Source: Propionibacterium cyclohexanicum (GTDB lineage Bacteria > Actinomycetota > Actinomycetes > Propionibacteriales > Propionibacteriaceae). Taken from it: a stretch of DNA of 63,590 nt. The DNA lies in NCBI RefSeq assembly GCF_900111365.1, contig NZ_FOGZ01000019.1:1-63590 (forward strand), given 5' to 3'. A program made the position numbers and the translations under genes. This document shows, piece after piece, positions 31,055 through 40,382 of this stretch. The notes beneath the pieces are model-generated. The model saw only the letters and a list, made by a program, of their open reading frames with translations. It was not told the origin of the DNA and did no database searches. The stretch's first letter is position 1. Each line of letters begins with the position of its first letter.

Positions 31055-32116
31055 TCAGCCGGCTGGATGCGCCCCCACCAGCTCCACTGCAGGTGCACCG
31101 GGCGCTGCGGCGTCGACATGCCCGCAGACCCAGGAATCCAGCCCCATCGCGCCGAGCACCCGCAATGCTGCGTCCGCCTGTTCGGGCCCCACCAGCGCGA
31201 TCATCCCGACACCCATATTGAGCGTCTCCTCGATGTCGGCCTGGTCGAGCCGGCCCACTGCCTGCACGAGTTCGAAGATGGGCTTCGGACTCCAGCTCGC
31301 CCGCTCGATTCGCACCTGCAGGCCCTGGGGCACGACCCGCGCCAGATTGTTGGCCAGACCGCCCCCGGTGATATGGCTCATGGCATGCACAGTGACCTGC
31401 CGCAGCAGCGTCATGATCTCGGCGGCGTAGACGTGGGTGGGTTCCAGCAACTCCTCGCCGAGGCTGCGCGCCAGGCCCTCGGGGGTGGCATCCAGGCTCA
31501 GCTTCCCGTCGCTGAGCAGCACCTGGCGGACCAGCGAGTAGCCATTGGAGTGCAGGCCGCTCGAGGCCATCGCAATCGCCACATCGCCCTCGCAGACCCG
31601 ATCCGAGCCGAGCAGCTCGTCGGCCTCGGCGACCCCGGTAGTAGCCCCGGCCATGTCGAAGTCATCGGGACCCATGAGCCCGGGATGCTCGGCGGTCTCG
31701 CCGCCGATCAGGGCGCAGCGGGCCGCGGCGCAGGCGTCGGCGATGCCCTTGACGATGGATGCGATGCGCTCGGGGACGACTTTGCCGCAGGCGATGTAGT
31801 CGGTGAGGAAGAGCGGCTCGGCTCCGCAGACCACCAGATCGTCCACGAGCATGCCGACCAGATCCCAGCCCACCGTGTCGTAGACACCCAGGTCGCGCGC
31901 CAGCGCCACCTTGGTGCCCACCCCATCCGTGCTGGTGGCCAGTACTGGATGGCGGTAGCGGGCCAGCGCCGAGGCATCGAACAGGCCGGCGAAACCGCCG
32001 ATACCGCCCAGCACCTCGGGACGGCTGGCTCGGGCCACGTGCGCCTTCATCAATTCCACGGCATCGTCGCCGGCGTGGATGTCGACACCGGCCCGGGCAT
32101 AGGCGCTCTGCTTCAC
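31055..32116 (-). CDS. purM: Phosphoribosylformylglycinamidine cyclo-ligase (AIR synthetase)
   Basis: A 353-residue PurM that closes the imidazole ring to form AIR in the fifth step of purine synthesis. It has the conserved MKQSAYARAGVDIHAGD start, TDGVGTK (about residues 63-69), DLVVCGAEPLFLTDY, GGETAEHPGLM, SSGLHSNGYSLVR and AMSHITGGGLANNL blocks. Length is normal. Its ATG overlaps the purF stop by 4 bp, so the two enzymes are co-translated. Confidence 0.95.
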   Translation of the reverse strand: MKQSAYARAGVDIHAGDDAVELMKAHVARASRPEVLGGIGGFAGLFDASALARYRHPVLATSTDGVGTKVALARDLGVYDTVGWDLVGMLVDDLVVCGAEPLFLTDYIACGKVVPERIASIVKGIADACAAARCALIGGETAEHPGLMGPDDFDMAGATTGVAEADELLGSDRVCEGDVAIAMASSGLHSNGYSLVRQVLLSDGKLSLDATPEGLARSLGEELLEPTHVYAAEIMTLLRQVTVHAMSHITGGGLANNLARVVPQGLQVRIERASWSPKPIFELVQAVGRLDQADIEETLNMGVGMIALVGPEQADAALRVLGAMGLDSWVCGHVDAAAPGAPAVELVGAHPAG

Positions 32117-33753
32117 GAATGCTCCTGATCATCTGGGTGGCTTGACGGCCCGGCCGGGCCGATCGACTCGGCCGCGACGGGTACGGCGTCATCGCCGGGC
32201 TGGGCCCACAGCGGCTGGGGGCTTGCGCTGGCAGACCCCTGCGGTTCCCTGTGGTCCAGTTCGGTGTCGTGGCGGAAACCGGCGGCCGGCGCCTCCTCGG
32301 CGTCGAGGCCCATCTCGGTGGCTGCACCGTGCGGCACGGGGATCGGGTACACGCCGTCGAAGCAGGCCCGACACAGCGAATCCTTCGGGACATGGGTGGC
32401 GGTGATGAGCCCGTCGAGGCTCACATAGGCCAGGGAGTCCGCACCGATCGCCCGGCAGATCTCGTCGACCGACAGGCCGGGCGCGATGAGCTGAGCACGG
32501 TTGGCGAAGTCGATGCCGTAGAAGCAAGGCCATTTGATGGGCGGGGAGGAGATCCGCACGTGCACCTCGGCGGCGCCGGCCTCGCGCAGCATCCGCACGA
32601 GCTGGCGCTGGGTGTTGCCGCGCACGATGGAGTCGTCCACGACGACCAGCCGCTTGCCCTCGATGACATCGCGCAGCGGATTGAGCTTCAGCCGGATCCC
32701 CAGATTGCGCAGCGTCTGGGAGGGCTGAATGAAGGTACGCCCGACATAGCTGTTCTTCACGAGACCCATGCCGTAGGGGATCCCCGACTCGTCGGCGTAG
32801 CCGATCGCGGCCGGCACCCCGGATTCCGGCACCGGGATCACCAGATCTGCATCGGCAGGCGCCTCTTGGGCAAGGATCTTGCCCACCTTGACGCGCACAT
32901 TGTGGATGCGCCGTCCAGCGATGATCGTGTCGGGACGCGCGACGTAGACGTACTCGAAGACACAGCCCCTGGGCCGGGCGGGCGCGAACCGGCGCGAACG
33001 CAGCCCTGCTGCGTCGATCGCCACCATCTCGCCCGGCTCGATCTCGCGCAGGAAGGTGGCACCCACGATGTCGAGCGCTGCCGTCTCGCTGGCCACCACC
33101 CAGCCGGTCTGCATGCGCCCCAGCACAAGCGGACGCACACCCTGGGGGTCGCGGGCCGCGAACAGCGTGGTCTCGGTCATGAAGGTGAGGCTGAAGGCCC
33201 CCACCAGCCTCGGCAGCAGCTCCAAGGCGATGTCCTCGATCTCGCCGTCGCGGCAGGCCATCAGGGCCGTGATGAGCGAGGTGTCGTTGGTGGAGTCCAT
33301 CACCTTCTTGTGGGGCACCAGGTGCGCATCCTCGGAGCGCTCCCGCAGCAGCCCTTCGAGCTGGTCAGTGTTGGTGAGATTGCCGTTGTGGGCGAGCGCG
33401 AGACCCCCGGTGGGGGTGGCCCGGAAGGTGGGCTGGGCGTTCTGCCACACGCTCGCCCCCGTCGTCGAATAACGGGTGTGGCCAATGGCCAGATGGCCCT
33501 TGAGCGAGTTGAGCGTGCCCTCGTCGAAGACCTGGCTCACCAGGCCCATGTCCTTGAAGACCATGATCCGTGAGCCATCGCTCACCGCCATCCCAGCTGA
33601 CTCCTGGCCACGGTGCTGCAGCCCGTACAGCCCGTAGTAGACGAGCTTGGCCACTTCTTCGCCGGGAGCAAAGACACCGAAAACCCCGCACTCGTCGTGC
33701 GGGCGTTCATCCTCGGGGTCGGGATTGGGGCGGATACCGCGACTCAACACCAC
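32113..33753 (-). CDS. purF: Amidophosphoribosyltransferase
   Basis: A 546-residue PurF catalysing the first committed step of purine synthesis. A 21-residue propeptide precedes Cys22 (DECGVFGVF), the glutaminase nucleophile exposed after processing. The PRPP-binding motif VVDDSIVRGNTQR lies near residue 375. The C-terminal 70 residues after the phosphoribosyltransferase domain are a disordered extension. The start is GTG 33753: TAGGCT at 33760-33765 ends 6 nt before it and no Shine-Dalgarno is present, so a leaderless mRNA is likely. Confidence 0.95.
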   Translation of the reverse strand: MVLSRGIRPNPDPEDERPHDECGVFGVFAPGEEVAKLVYYGLYGLQHRGQESAGMAVSDGSRIMVFKDMGLVSQVFDEGTLNSLKGHLAIGHTRYSTTGASVWQNAQPTFRATPTGGLALAHNGNLTNTDQLEGLLRERSEDAHLVPHKKVMDSTNDTSLITALMACRDGEIEDIALELLPRLVGAFSLTFMTETTLFAARDPQGVRPLVLGRMQTGWVVASETAALDIVGATFLREIEPGEMVAIDAAGLRSRRFAPARPRGCVFEYVYVARPDTIIAGRRIHNVRVKVGKILAQEAPADADLVIPVPESGVPAAIGYADESGIPYGMGLVKNSYVGRTFIQPSQTLRNLGIRLKLNPLRDVIEGKRLVVVDDSIVRGNTQRQLVRMLREAGAAEVHVRISSPPIKWPCFYGIDFANRAQLIAPGLSVDEICRAIGADSLAYVSLDGLITATHVPKDSLCRACFDGVYPIPVPHGAATEMGLDAEEAPAAGFRHDTELDHREPQGSASASPQPLWAQPGDDAVPVAAESIGPAGPSSHPDDQEHS

Positions 33754-33759
33754 GCCGAC

Positions 33760-33765
33760 AGCCTA
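33760..33765 (-). promoter_or_regulatory. -10-like hexamer of purF, leaderless arrangement
   Basis: TAGGCT on the minus strand, followed by 6 nt and then the GTG start. The same layout occurs at purL and purS, which suggests a shared mode of expression for the purine genes. Confidence 0.5.
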
Positions 33766-33782
33766 CCGTCTGAGCTGAGGTC

Positions 33783-34766
33783 TCATCGCAGGTGGACCAC
33801 CGCGCCATTGCCGCCCGAGCAGGTGACCAGTCCGGAGGATGCCGCGGTACAAGACATCGCATAGCTGCGGCCGGTGACGGGACTGGTGACGTCGAGGGTG
33901 GTGGATGGTGGCGAACCGGCAGCACGGTAGGCGGCCGCGACATTGCTTGCGAACTGGCAGCTGGTCATGGAATTCACTGCCACATTCGATCCGCAGCTGG
34001 TGGTGTTTGCCGGGAAGCTCGCGGCAGCCGTGGTGCTGGGCGTTGCCGACGGGGAGCTGGGCGTTGCCGACGGGGAGCTGGGCGCCGAAGGGCTCCCCGG
34101 CGGTGAGCTCGCAGGCCCGGCGAAAGATGGCCCAGGCGCCGTCGTGGCGCCAGTCGCCGGGCTGACACTGGAGGGTGCCGGTGTGCCGATACCGGCGAAT
34201 CCTCCGCCGAGCCAGCTGAGCAGCACGAGCACCAGGGCCACCAGCTGGACCGCCCAGACCACGAGGAAGGTGATCCAGTAGCGCAGCACGGACAGCCCCC
34301 GGCGCCGGGCCCTTGACGCCATGGCGGCGGCCGGCACCGCACCGAGCGGTCCGAGGACGAGGGTGACGAGCACAATAACGAGTACCGAGGGGCGGGCTGC
34401 CGACTCCGGAGGCGGCGCACCATACGACGATCCGGTCCGGGCAATACCTGCCTGGTGCGTCGTCATCCAGGCCGGCCTCGGCGGATCCTCGCGGGCAAAC
34501 CTCGGCCGCTGCTGGCCCTTCGGTGCCTGGGCCCCAGCTGTCTGGGCCGGTTGCTGCGGGGACAGCCGGGGCTCGGCCTGCCCGGCGGGCCATTGTGCTC
34601 GCCCCGGCTCCGCGGCGCCACCAGGCCGATCACCGGGCGTTGCGCGTGGGGTGAAGTCGGGGCGGGGAAAACCGGGACTGGTGGGCCAGTCGGCCTCCGG
34701 GTCGCCGCCGGACCCCGGTTGAGTCCCCGCTGCCCACCGGGCGTCATTGCGATCCGATGCCACCAA
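33783..34766 (-). CDS. Proline-rich membrane protein with small secreted C-terminal domain
   Basis: A 327-residue protein. Residues 1-120 are a Pro/Ala/Gln-rich cytoplasmic region, then come two transmembrane helices (about residues 127-150 and 165-190). A Ser/Pro/Thr linker with SPSATPS repeats leads to an external domain of about 75 residues with four cysteines (TTSCGSN, SCQFASN, SYAMSC, LVTCSGG). The ending VTGRSYAMSCTA...GNGAVVHLR recurs in actinobacterial membrane proteins of unknown function. It lies 29 bp upstream of purF on the same strand, but purF appears to have its own promoter. Confidence 0.7.
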   Translation of the reverse strand: MVASDRNDARWAAGTQPGSGGDPEADWPTSPGFPRPDFTPRATPGDRPGGAAEPGRAQWPAGQAEPRLSPQQPAQTAGAQAPKGQQRPRFAREDPPRPAWMTTHQAGIARTGSSYGAPPPESAARPSVLVIVLVTLVLGPLGAVPAAAMASRARRRGLSVLRYWITFLVVWAVQLVALVLVLLSWLGGGFAGIGTPAPSSVSPATGATTAPGPSFAGPASSPPGSPSAPSSPSATPSSPSATPSTTAAASFPANTTSCGSNVAVNSMTSCQFASNVAAAYRAAGSPPSTTLDVTSPVTGRSYAMSCTAASSGLVTCSGGNGAVVHLR

Positions 34767-34830
34767 TCCCCCCTTCGCCCGGCCGATGCCAGCACAGGCC
34801 CGCCGTCAGCCTAGAGCGAGGCAGCCGGGC

Positions 34831-36165
34831 TCAGTCCCCGACCGCCTGCTTGTCGCCCGTCGTGTGCCGGTCATTCTCGTCGACCAGGTCACCGATGATG
34901 CCCGACCCCTCCTTGCTGAAGGTGAGATAGCGCACCCCGAGGTTGATCATCGACTGGATGCGGTTGCGCCCACCCAGCAGGAAGTACAGGTGCAGCGCCA
35001 CCCAGCTGATCCAGGCGGGGAAGCCGGTGAAATCGAGCTTGTGCCCGTCGAGCGCGAGCTGGACGACAGCCGCATTGCGCCCGATCGTCGCCATCGTGCC
35101 CTTGTCCCGGTACTCGAACTTCTCGGTCGGGCGCCCTGCCTCGAGGTTGAGGATCTGCCGAGCGGCGAATTCGCCTTCCTGCATGGCCGGCTGCGCCAGC
35201 TGCGGCAGCGGGTTCTCGTCGATGATCGCGCCGTCACCGACGGCGAAGACCCGGTCCTGCCCGTGCACCCGCAGATCGGGGCCGGTGACGATCCGCCCCC
35301 CGCGTCCCAGCTCGAAGCCCCAGTCGATGACGTCCTTGTGGGCACCAACACCGGCTGCCCAGATGACCATGTCCGAGGGCAGCGTCGAGCCGTCCTTGAG
35401 CAGCACCGAGTCGTCGCGCACTTCGGCGATCGCAGTGGTGGTACGCACGTCAACACCGCGACGCTGGAGCTGACGTCGCGTGTAGTGGCGCAGCTTGGGA
35501 TGGAAGGGGGCCAGCAGGTGCTCGCCCATCTCCACGAGCGTGACATGGACCCGGTCGATGGAGACATCGGGAAAGATGGCGGGGATACCGACGGACTTCA
35601 TCTCGGCCAGCGTGCCGGCCATCTCGACACCGGTGGGACCGCCGCCGACGATGATCACGTCGAAGTTCTTCTTGGGGTGGGTGTCCAGCGACTCGAGATT
35701 GCTCAGGATGAAGTCGCGGGCCGCCACCGAGCTGGAGCGGGTGTAGATGGTGTGGGCATGCTCCTTGGCGCCCTCGATGCCGAAGAAGTTCGCTCCCACG
35801 CCCTGGGCAAGAATGACGTAGTCATAGTCGATCGGACCGCCCTCGGCGCACTGCACCTGGCGGTTGCCGGTGTCGATACCGGTGACAGCGGTGAGCCGGA
35901 AACGTACGCCCGGGAGCCGGGCGGCGAACGAACGCAGCCGATAGGTGACGTCGCCGGGGTTGAGCCCTCCGGTGGCCACCTGGTACAGCAGCGGCTGGAA
36001 GGTCGTATAGGGATTCTTGTCGGCGATGACCACGCGGCACCCGACCCGCGCCAGCTCCCTGGCTGCATGGAGGCCGCCGAACCCGCCACCGACGATGACG
36101 ACGCGGGGCCCCTGACCCGGTTCGTAGGGCTCCTTGGAATTCTCGAGTCGCATAGGGAACTTCAT
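34831..36165 (-). CDS. ndh: Type II NADH dehydrogenase (NDH-2)
   Basis: A 444-residue single-subunit flavoprotein oxidising NADH and reducing the quinone pool without proton pumping. The FAD-binding VVIVGGGFGGLHAARELAR (about residues 23-41), the NADH-binding VIIVGGGPTGVEMAGTLAE (about 160-178) and the second FAD motif VFAVGDGA are all present. A C-terminal amphipathic part (WVALHLYFLLGGRNR) serves membrane attachment. The start at 36165 follows a strong AGGAGG. It is divergent from the ACT-domain gene. Confidence 0.92.
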   Translation of the reverse strand: MKFPMRLENSKEPYEPGQGPRVVIVGGGFGGLHAARELARVGCRVVIADKNPYTTFQPLLYQVATGGLNPGDVTYRLRSFAARLPGVRFRLTAVTGIDTGNRQVQCAEGGPIDYDYVILAQGVGANFFGIEGAKEHAHTIYTRSSSVAARDFILSNLESLDTHPKKNFDVIIVGGGPTGVEMAGTLAEMKSVGIPAIFPDVSIDRVHVTLVEMGEHLLAPFHPKLRHYTRRQLQRRGVDVRTTTAIAEVRDDSVLLKDGSTLPSDMVIWAAGVGAHKDVIDWGFELGRGGRIVTGPDLRVHGQDRVFAVGDGAIIDENPLPQLAQPAMQEGEFAARQILNLEAGRPTEKFEYRDKGTMATIGRNAAVVQLALDGHKLDFTGFPAWISWVALHLYFLLGGRNRIQSMINLGVRYLTFSKEGSGIIGDLVDENDRHTTGDKQAVGD

Positions 36166-36356
36166 GCATACCTCCTGATCACACGGACGCTTCAGGTCCT
36201 GGTTCAGCCCATGACAAGGACAGACCGCCGACCGGATGCTCGAACCGACAACTCCGCCTTCACCGGACAGCTCCGCCGGCCGTTACCCATTGTGCCGAGC
36301 TGGGCCGCGATAACGCCAACGCTCAGCGTGGAATCCGCCATCGGAGGACAGCCCAC

Positions 36357-36362
36357 TAGGGT
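36357..36362 (+). promoter_or_regulatory. -10-like hexamer TAGGGT before the ACT-domain gene
   Basis: TAGGGT ends 7 nt before the ATG at 36370, and no ribosome binding site lies between. This is the layout of leaderless actinobacterial promoters, and it is identical in sequence and spacing to the one at purS. Confidence 0.5.
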
Positions 36363-36369
36363 TGTGCGC

Positions 36370-36639
36370 ATGATTGCGATCGTCACCGTGACGGGCCTGG
36401 ACCATACCGGCATCGTCGCCGCCGTCAGCACGCGGATGAGTGCCCTCGGCATCAACATCGTCAACATCTCGCAGACGATCATGGGTGAGTACTTCACGAT
36501 GATCGCCCAGTGCGAGTTCGACGAGACCGCCCAGCCGATCGAATCGATCCAGGCGGAGTTGCGCAGGGTCGGAGAAGAGCAACAAGTCGTCGTGCGTCTC
36601 CAGTCCGAGGCCATTTTCCGCGCGATGCACGAGCTGTAA
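36370..36639 (+). CDS. ACT-domain protein (UPF0237)
   Basis: An 89-residue protein made of one ACT domain: MIAIVTVTGLDHTGIVAAVS, then INIVNISQTIMGEYFTMIAQ. ACT domains bind amino acids and regulate partner proteins. It is 3 bp upstream of the UPF0210 gene, a pairing conserved in many bacteria, so the two are expected to act together. The predicted mRNA starts at the ATG. Confidence 0.9.
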   Translation: MIAIVTVTGLDHTGIVAAVSTRMSALGINIVNISQTIMGEYFTMIAQCEFDETAQPIESIQAELRRVGEEQQVVVRLQSEAIFRAMHEL

Positions 36640-36642
36640 GCC

Positions 36643-37992
36643 ATGGACAGCGCACACGACATCCTTGAGACGATCGAGATGATCGAGGAGAACCGGCTCG
36701 ACATCCGCACCGTGACGATGGGCATTTCCTTGCTCGACTGCGCCGACCCCGACCCGGCGGTGGCCTGCAAGAAGATCTACGAGCGCATCGTGCGATGTGC
36801 CGGCAGCCTCGTATCGACGGCAGCCGGTATCGAGACCGAGTTGGGTATCCCGATCATCAACAAGCGGATCGCTGTGACCCCGATCTCCCTGGTCGCCGCC
36901 GCATCCCACACCGAGAACTACACCTGCTTCGCCCAGGCACTCGACCGCGCCGCCTCGGCGGTGGGCGTCGACTTCATCGGGGGCTTCTCCGCACTCGTCC
37001 AGAAGTCGCGCACCACTGCCGACCGCCGGCTCATCGCCTCGTTGCCCGAGGCGCTGGCGAGCACTGAGCTGGTCTGCTCGTCGGTGAACATCGGGTCGAG
37101 CAAGGCCGGTATCAACATGAGTGCCGTCACCCAGATGGGTGAGATCATCCGCGAGGTCGCGGCCCGCACCGGCGGAATGGGCTGCGCGAAACTCGTCGTG
37201 TTCTGCAATGCAGTAGGTGACAATCCCTTCATGGCCGGTGGGTTCCACGGTGTCGAGGAGGGCGACTGCTGCGTCAACGTGGGCGTGTCCGGCCCAGGGG
37301 TGGTGAAGCGCGCTCTGGACAAGGTGCCCGATGCCAGTTTCGGCCAGATGGCCGAGACGATCAAGAAGGCGGCCTTCAAGATCACCCGGATGGGTCAGCT
37401 GGTCGGCACGATGGCGGCGCAGCGGCTGGACGTGCCCTTCGGCATTGTCGACCTCTCGCTTGCCCCTACTGCGGCGATCGGCGACTCCGTGGCCGAGATC
37501 TTGCAGACCATGGGTGTCGAGCACGTCGGCGGCCACGGCACAACGGCGGCGCTGGCGCTGCTCAACGACGCCGTGAAGAAGGGCGGGCTGATGGCCTGCT
37601 CGCATGTCGGCGGGCTATCGGGTTCCTTCATCCCGGTGAGCGAGGACGCTGCCATGGTGGATGCGGTCCGCAATGGATCGCTGAGCCTGGACAAGCTGGA
37701 GGCGATGACCGCCATCTGTTCGGTCGGGCTCGACATGATCGCCATCCCCGGTGACACGCCGGCCTCCACGATCGCGGCGATGATCGCGGACGAAGCCGCG
37801 ATCGGCATGATGAACAACAAGACGACAGCTGTACGCGTGATCCCCGCACCGGGCTCGGTGGTGGGAGACGAGATCGACTTCGGCGGGCTGCTCGGTTCGG
37901 CGCCCGTGATGGCGGTGAATCCATCGGACGCCGAGCGGCTGACGCGCCGCGGGGGACGTCTACCGGCTCCGGTGCACAGCTTCCGCGCCTAG
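36643..37992 (+). CDS. UPF0210 (DUF711) / PFL-like protein
   Basis: A 449-residue cytosolic protein with the family blocks [54 protein letters not shown] and [21 protein letters not shown]. The fold is related to the pyruvate formate-lyase/ribonucleotide reductase barrel, but no glycyl-radical motif is present and its activity is not established. It is paired with the ACT-domain protein upstream. Length is typical. Confidence 0.9.
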   Translation: MDSAHDILETIEMIEENRLDIRTVTMGISLLDCADPDPAVACKKIYERIVRCAGSLVSTAAGIETELGIPIINKRIAVTPISLVAAASHTENYTCFAQALDRAASAVGVDFIGGFSALVQKSRTTADRRLIASLPEALASTELVCSSVNIGSSKAGINMSAVTQMGEIIREVAARTGGMGCAKLVVFCNAVGDNPFMAGGFHGVEEGDCCVNVGVSGPGVVKRALDKVPDASFGQMAETIKKAAFKITRMGQLVGTMAAQRLDVPFGIVDLSLAPTAAIGDSVAEILQTMGVEHVGGHGTTAALALLNDAVKKGGLMACSHVGGLSGSFIPVSEDAAMVDAVRNGSLSLDKLEAMTAICSVGLDMIAIPGDTPASTIAAMIADEAAIGMMNNKTTAVRVIPAPGSVVGDEIDFGGLLGSAPVMAVNPSDAERLTRRGGRLPAPVHSFRA

Positions 37993-38109
37993 GCCGTTCC
38001 GCACCACCGGTGGCGCAGATGGAGGCTGGGGCAGGTAGAAGCGGGGCATCGTGTCGGCCAGGGTCACGCTCGCTCGTCGTGGTGGGATGCCTGGGAGCAG
38101 GGCGGCGAG

Positions 38110-39705
38110 CTACCAGGTGAAGTTCGCCGAGGCGCTGCGCTCGATGGGCAGGCCGGCCCGGTAGCGCTCGATGAAGCGGGCGAAGCCCTCGACCTCGTCC
38201 GGTTCGGCGCGGACCGTGGTGGCCTGGCTCCCCGCGAACAGCGCATCCAGATGGTCGGCAAGCGGCTCGGTGGCCCCCGAGAGCGCATAGGAAGCCAGCA
38301 GGGCCATCCCCCAGGCACCCCCCTCTCCCGCATTGCTGCCCACCGAGACGGGGCTGTCGAGTGCGGCAGCCAGGATCCGCTGGGCCACTGCCTTGGTGCG
38401 GAAGATGCCACCCTGGGCGAACATGGCGTCCAGGGCCACACCTTCGTCGCGCAGCAGCACGTCCATGCCCAGCCGAAGGGTCGCGAACGCCGAGGAGAGC
38501 TGCAGGCGCATGAAATTGGCCAGCGTGAATGAGCTGGCTGGACCACGCACGAAGAGCGGACGGCCCTGGTCGACGCCGACGGAGTGCTCGCCCGACAGAT
38601 AGTTGTACGACAGCAGGCCGCCGCAGTCCGGGTCGCCGGCCAGGGCGCGCTCGAACAAGGTGGCGTACAGCTCGTCGGAACTGCGCGTGGCTCCCACGGC
38701 GCCGAGCAGCTCGCCGAACAGCCCGACCCAGTCATTGAGGTCAGAGGTGCAGTTGTTCACATGCACCATTGCGACGTGCTCGCCGCTGGGGGTGGCCACC
38801 AGATCGATCTGGGAGTGCATCTTGCTCAGGGGATGTTCGAGCACCACCATGGCGAAGACGCTCGTGCCGGCACTCACATTTCCGGTGCGCGGCCGCACCG
38901 AGTTGGTGGCGACCATTCCGGTACCGGCATCGCCCTCCGGCGGGCAGGCCACCGCTCCGGGATGCAGCGTGCCCAGCGGGTCGAGGAGACTGACGCCTTC
39001 GGCGCTCAGCGTGCCGGCCTTTCGGCCGGCGGGCAGGACCTCGGGCAGCAGTTCGGAGACCTTCCAGCCCAGGCCACGGTCTGCGATGAGCGCGTCGTAG
39101 GCGGCCAGTTTCTGCTCGTCGAAGCCGGTGCCCTCGGCGTTGAGCGGGAACATCCCGGACGCATCACCCACGCCGAGCACCTTGCGCCCGGTCAGCTGCC
39201 AGTGCACATAGCCCGCCAGGGTGGTGAGGAAACGCACCCTCGGCACATGGTCCTCGCCGGCCAGGATCGCCTGGTGGAGATGGGCGATGCTCCAGCGTTG
39301 CGGAATGTTCACGCCGAACAGCTCGGAAAGCTCCTCGCTGGCCTGCTGAGTGGTGGTATTGCGCCATGTCCGGAAGGGCACCAGCAGCTGGTCGTCCTCG
39401 TCGAAGGCCAGGTATCCGTGCATCATGGCCGAGACCCCGATCGCACCGATCTCGCAGAGCTCGCGGTGCTGGTGAACCCGGTAGTCGTCGGCGAGCAAGG
39501 CGAAGCTCTCCGCCACGCCGTCCCAGACGTCCTCGAGCCGGTATGACCAGACCTCGTCGACCAGCTGGTTCGTCCAGTTGTGCGCACCGCTGGCTATCAC
39601 CTGACCGGTCTGGTCGACAAGGACCGCCTTGATCCTCGTGGAGCCCAACTCGATCCCCAGGGATGTGCGCGAATCGGCTATCCGGTTCGAGCCCTGCTCC
39701 GTCAC
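38110..39705 (-). CDS. FGGY-family carbohydrate kinase
   Basis: A 531-residue sugar kinase with the N-terminal phosphate-1 motif LGIELGSTRIKAVLVD, the sugar-site region MMHGYLAFD and RTWRNTTT, the middle GDASGMFPL, the phosphate-2-like GNVSAGTSVFAMV and the C-terminal GGIFRTKAVAQ. The group includes xylulose, ribulose and related pentulose kinases; the substrate cannot be decided. It stands alone, with no isomerase or transporter adjacent, and diverges from the P-loop kinase at 39803. Confidence 0.85.
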   Translation of the reverse strand: MTEQGSNRIADSRTSLGIELGSTRIKAVLVDQTGQVIASGAHNWTNQLVDEVWSYRLEDVWDGVAESFALLADDYRVHQHRELCEIGAIGVSAMMHGYLAFDEDDQLLVPFRTWRNTTTQQASEELSELFGVNIPQRWSIAHLHQAILAGEDHVPRVRFLTTLAGYVHWQLTGRKVLGVGDASGMFPLNAEGTGFDEQKLAAYDALIADRGLGWKVSELLPEVLPAGRKAGTLSAEGVSLLDPLGTLHPGAVACPPEGDAGTGMVATNSVRPRTGNVSAGTSVFAMVVLEHPLSKMHSQIDLVATPSGEHVAMVHVNNCTSDLNDWVGLFGELLGAVGATRSSDELYATLFERALAGDPDCGGLLSYNYLSGEHSVGVDQGRPLFVRGPASSFTLANFMRLQLSSAFATLRLGMDVLLRDEGVALDAMFAQGGIFRTKAVAQRILAAALDSPVSVGSNAGEGGAWGMALLASYALSGATEPLADHLDALFAGSQATTVRAEPDEVEGFARFIERYRAGLPIERSASANFTW

Positions 39706-39802
39706 AGTGCCTCCATGCAGATCGCGGACGTGCTTGGGTTGATCTTAACCACGACTCGAGCAGCGTTCGCCGGGCGGGTGACGGCGCTGGCAGAATTGGC
39801 CC

Positions 39803-40378
39803 ATGCTCATCGCGATGGCAGGCCTGCCTGGCACCGGCAAGTCCCACCTGGCCGAGCAGCTCGCAGATCGGATCCACGCGGTGCTGCTGAGCGTCGACCC
39901 GATCGAATCCGCGATGGCGCGTGCAGGGCTGTGGCACAATGAGGCGACCGGAATGGCGGCCTACTACGCGGCCCAGGAGATGGCCCACGCCAACCTGTCA
40001 CTGGGTCGCGATGTCATCGTCGATGCCGCCAACTACCTGCTCCGGGGTCGTCAGATCTGGACCGAACTCGCCGATCAGCAACACACCGATCTCGTCTTCT
40101 TGCTGACCGTCTGCTCCGATCCCGGCGAGCATCGCCGCCGGGTGGCCGAGCGGTACCGAGCGCTTCCCGGCATCCCCGAGGTGACCTGGGACGATGTCGT
40201 GAAGCGCAACCTCGAGACGCAGATGTGGGGGTCCGAGCCGCGCCTCGCGGTGGACACTGCCGGCACCGTCGACCTCGACCAGCTCATCGCCCTGATCCAC
40301 TGCTTCGCCAGGGCCGAGGAGCCGCTGGACACGCACACCCGCCGACCGCCGGCCCGGCGCGCAGCACTCATCTCCTGA
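39803..40378 (+). CDS. AAA/zeta-like P-loop kinase
   Basis: A 191-residue protein with Walker A near the start (MAGLPGTGKSHLAEQLADRI), a substrate-side Asp in LLSVDPIESAM and a Walker B-like DVIVDAANYL. It belongs to the AAA_33 group of small-molecule or RNA-end kinases; the substrate is unknown. CAGAAT (39791-39796) ends 6 nt before the ATG, so it may be leaderless. It converges on fhs with only 4 bp between. Confidence 0.78.
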   Translation: MLIAMAGLPGTGKSHLAEQLADRIHAVLLSVDPIESAMARAGLWHNEATGMAAYYAAQEMAHANLSLGRDVIVDAANYLLRGRQIWTELADQQHTDLVFLLTVCSDPGEHRRRVAERYRALPGIPEVTWDDVVKRNLETQMWGSEPRLAVDTAGTVDLDQLIALIHCFARAEEPLDTHTRRPPARRAALIS

Positions 40379-40382
40379 GCGT

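Noticed and set aside
34747-36639. 630-codon plus-strand frame ending in the ACT-domain protein
   Set aside because: Only the last 89 codons look like protein. The upstream part is the antisense of ndh, and a leaderless promoter marks the true start at 36370.
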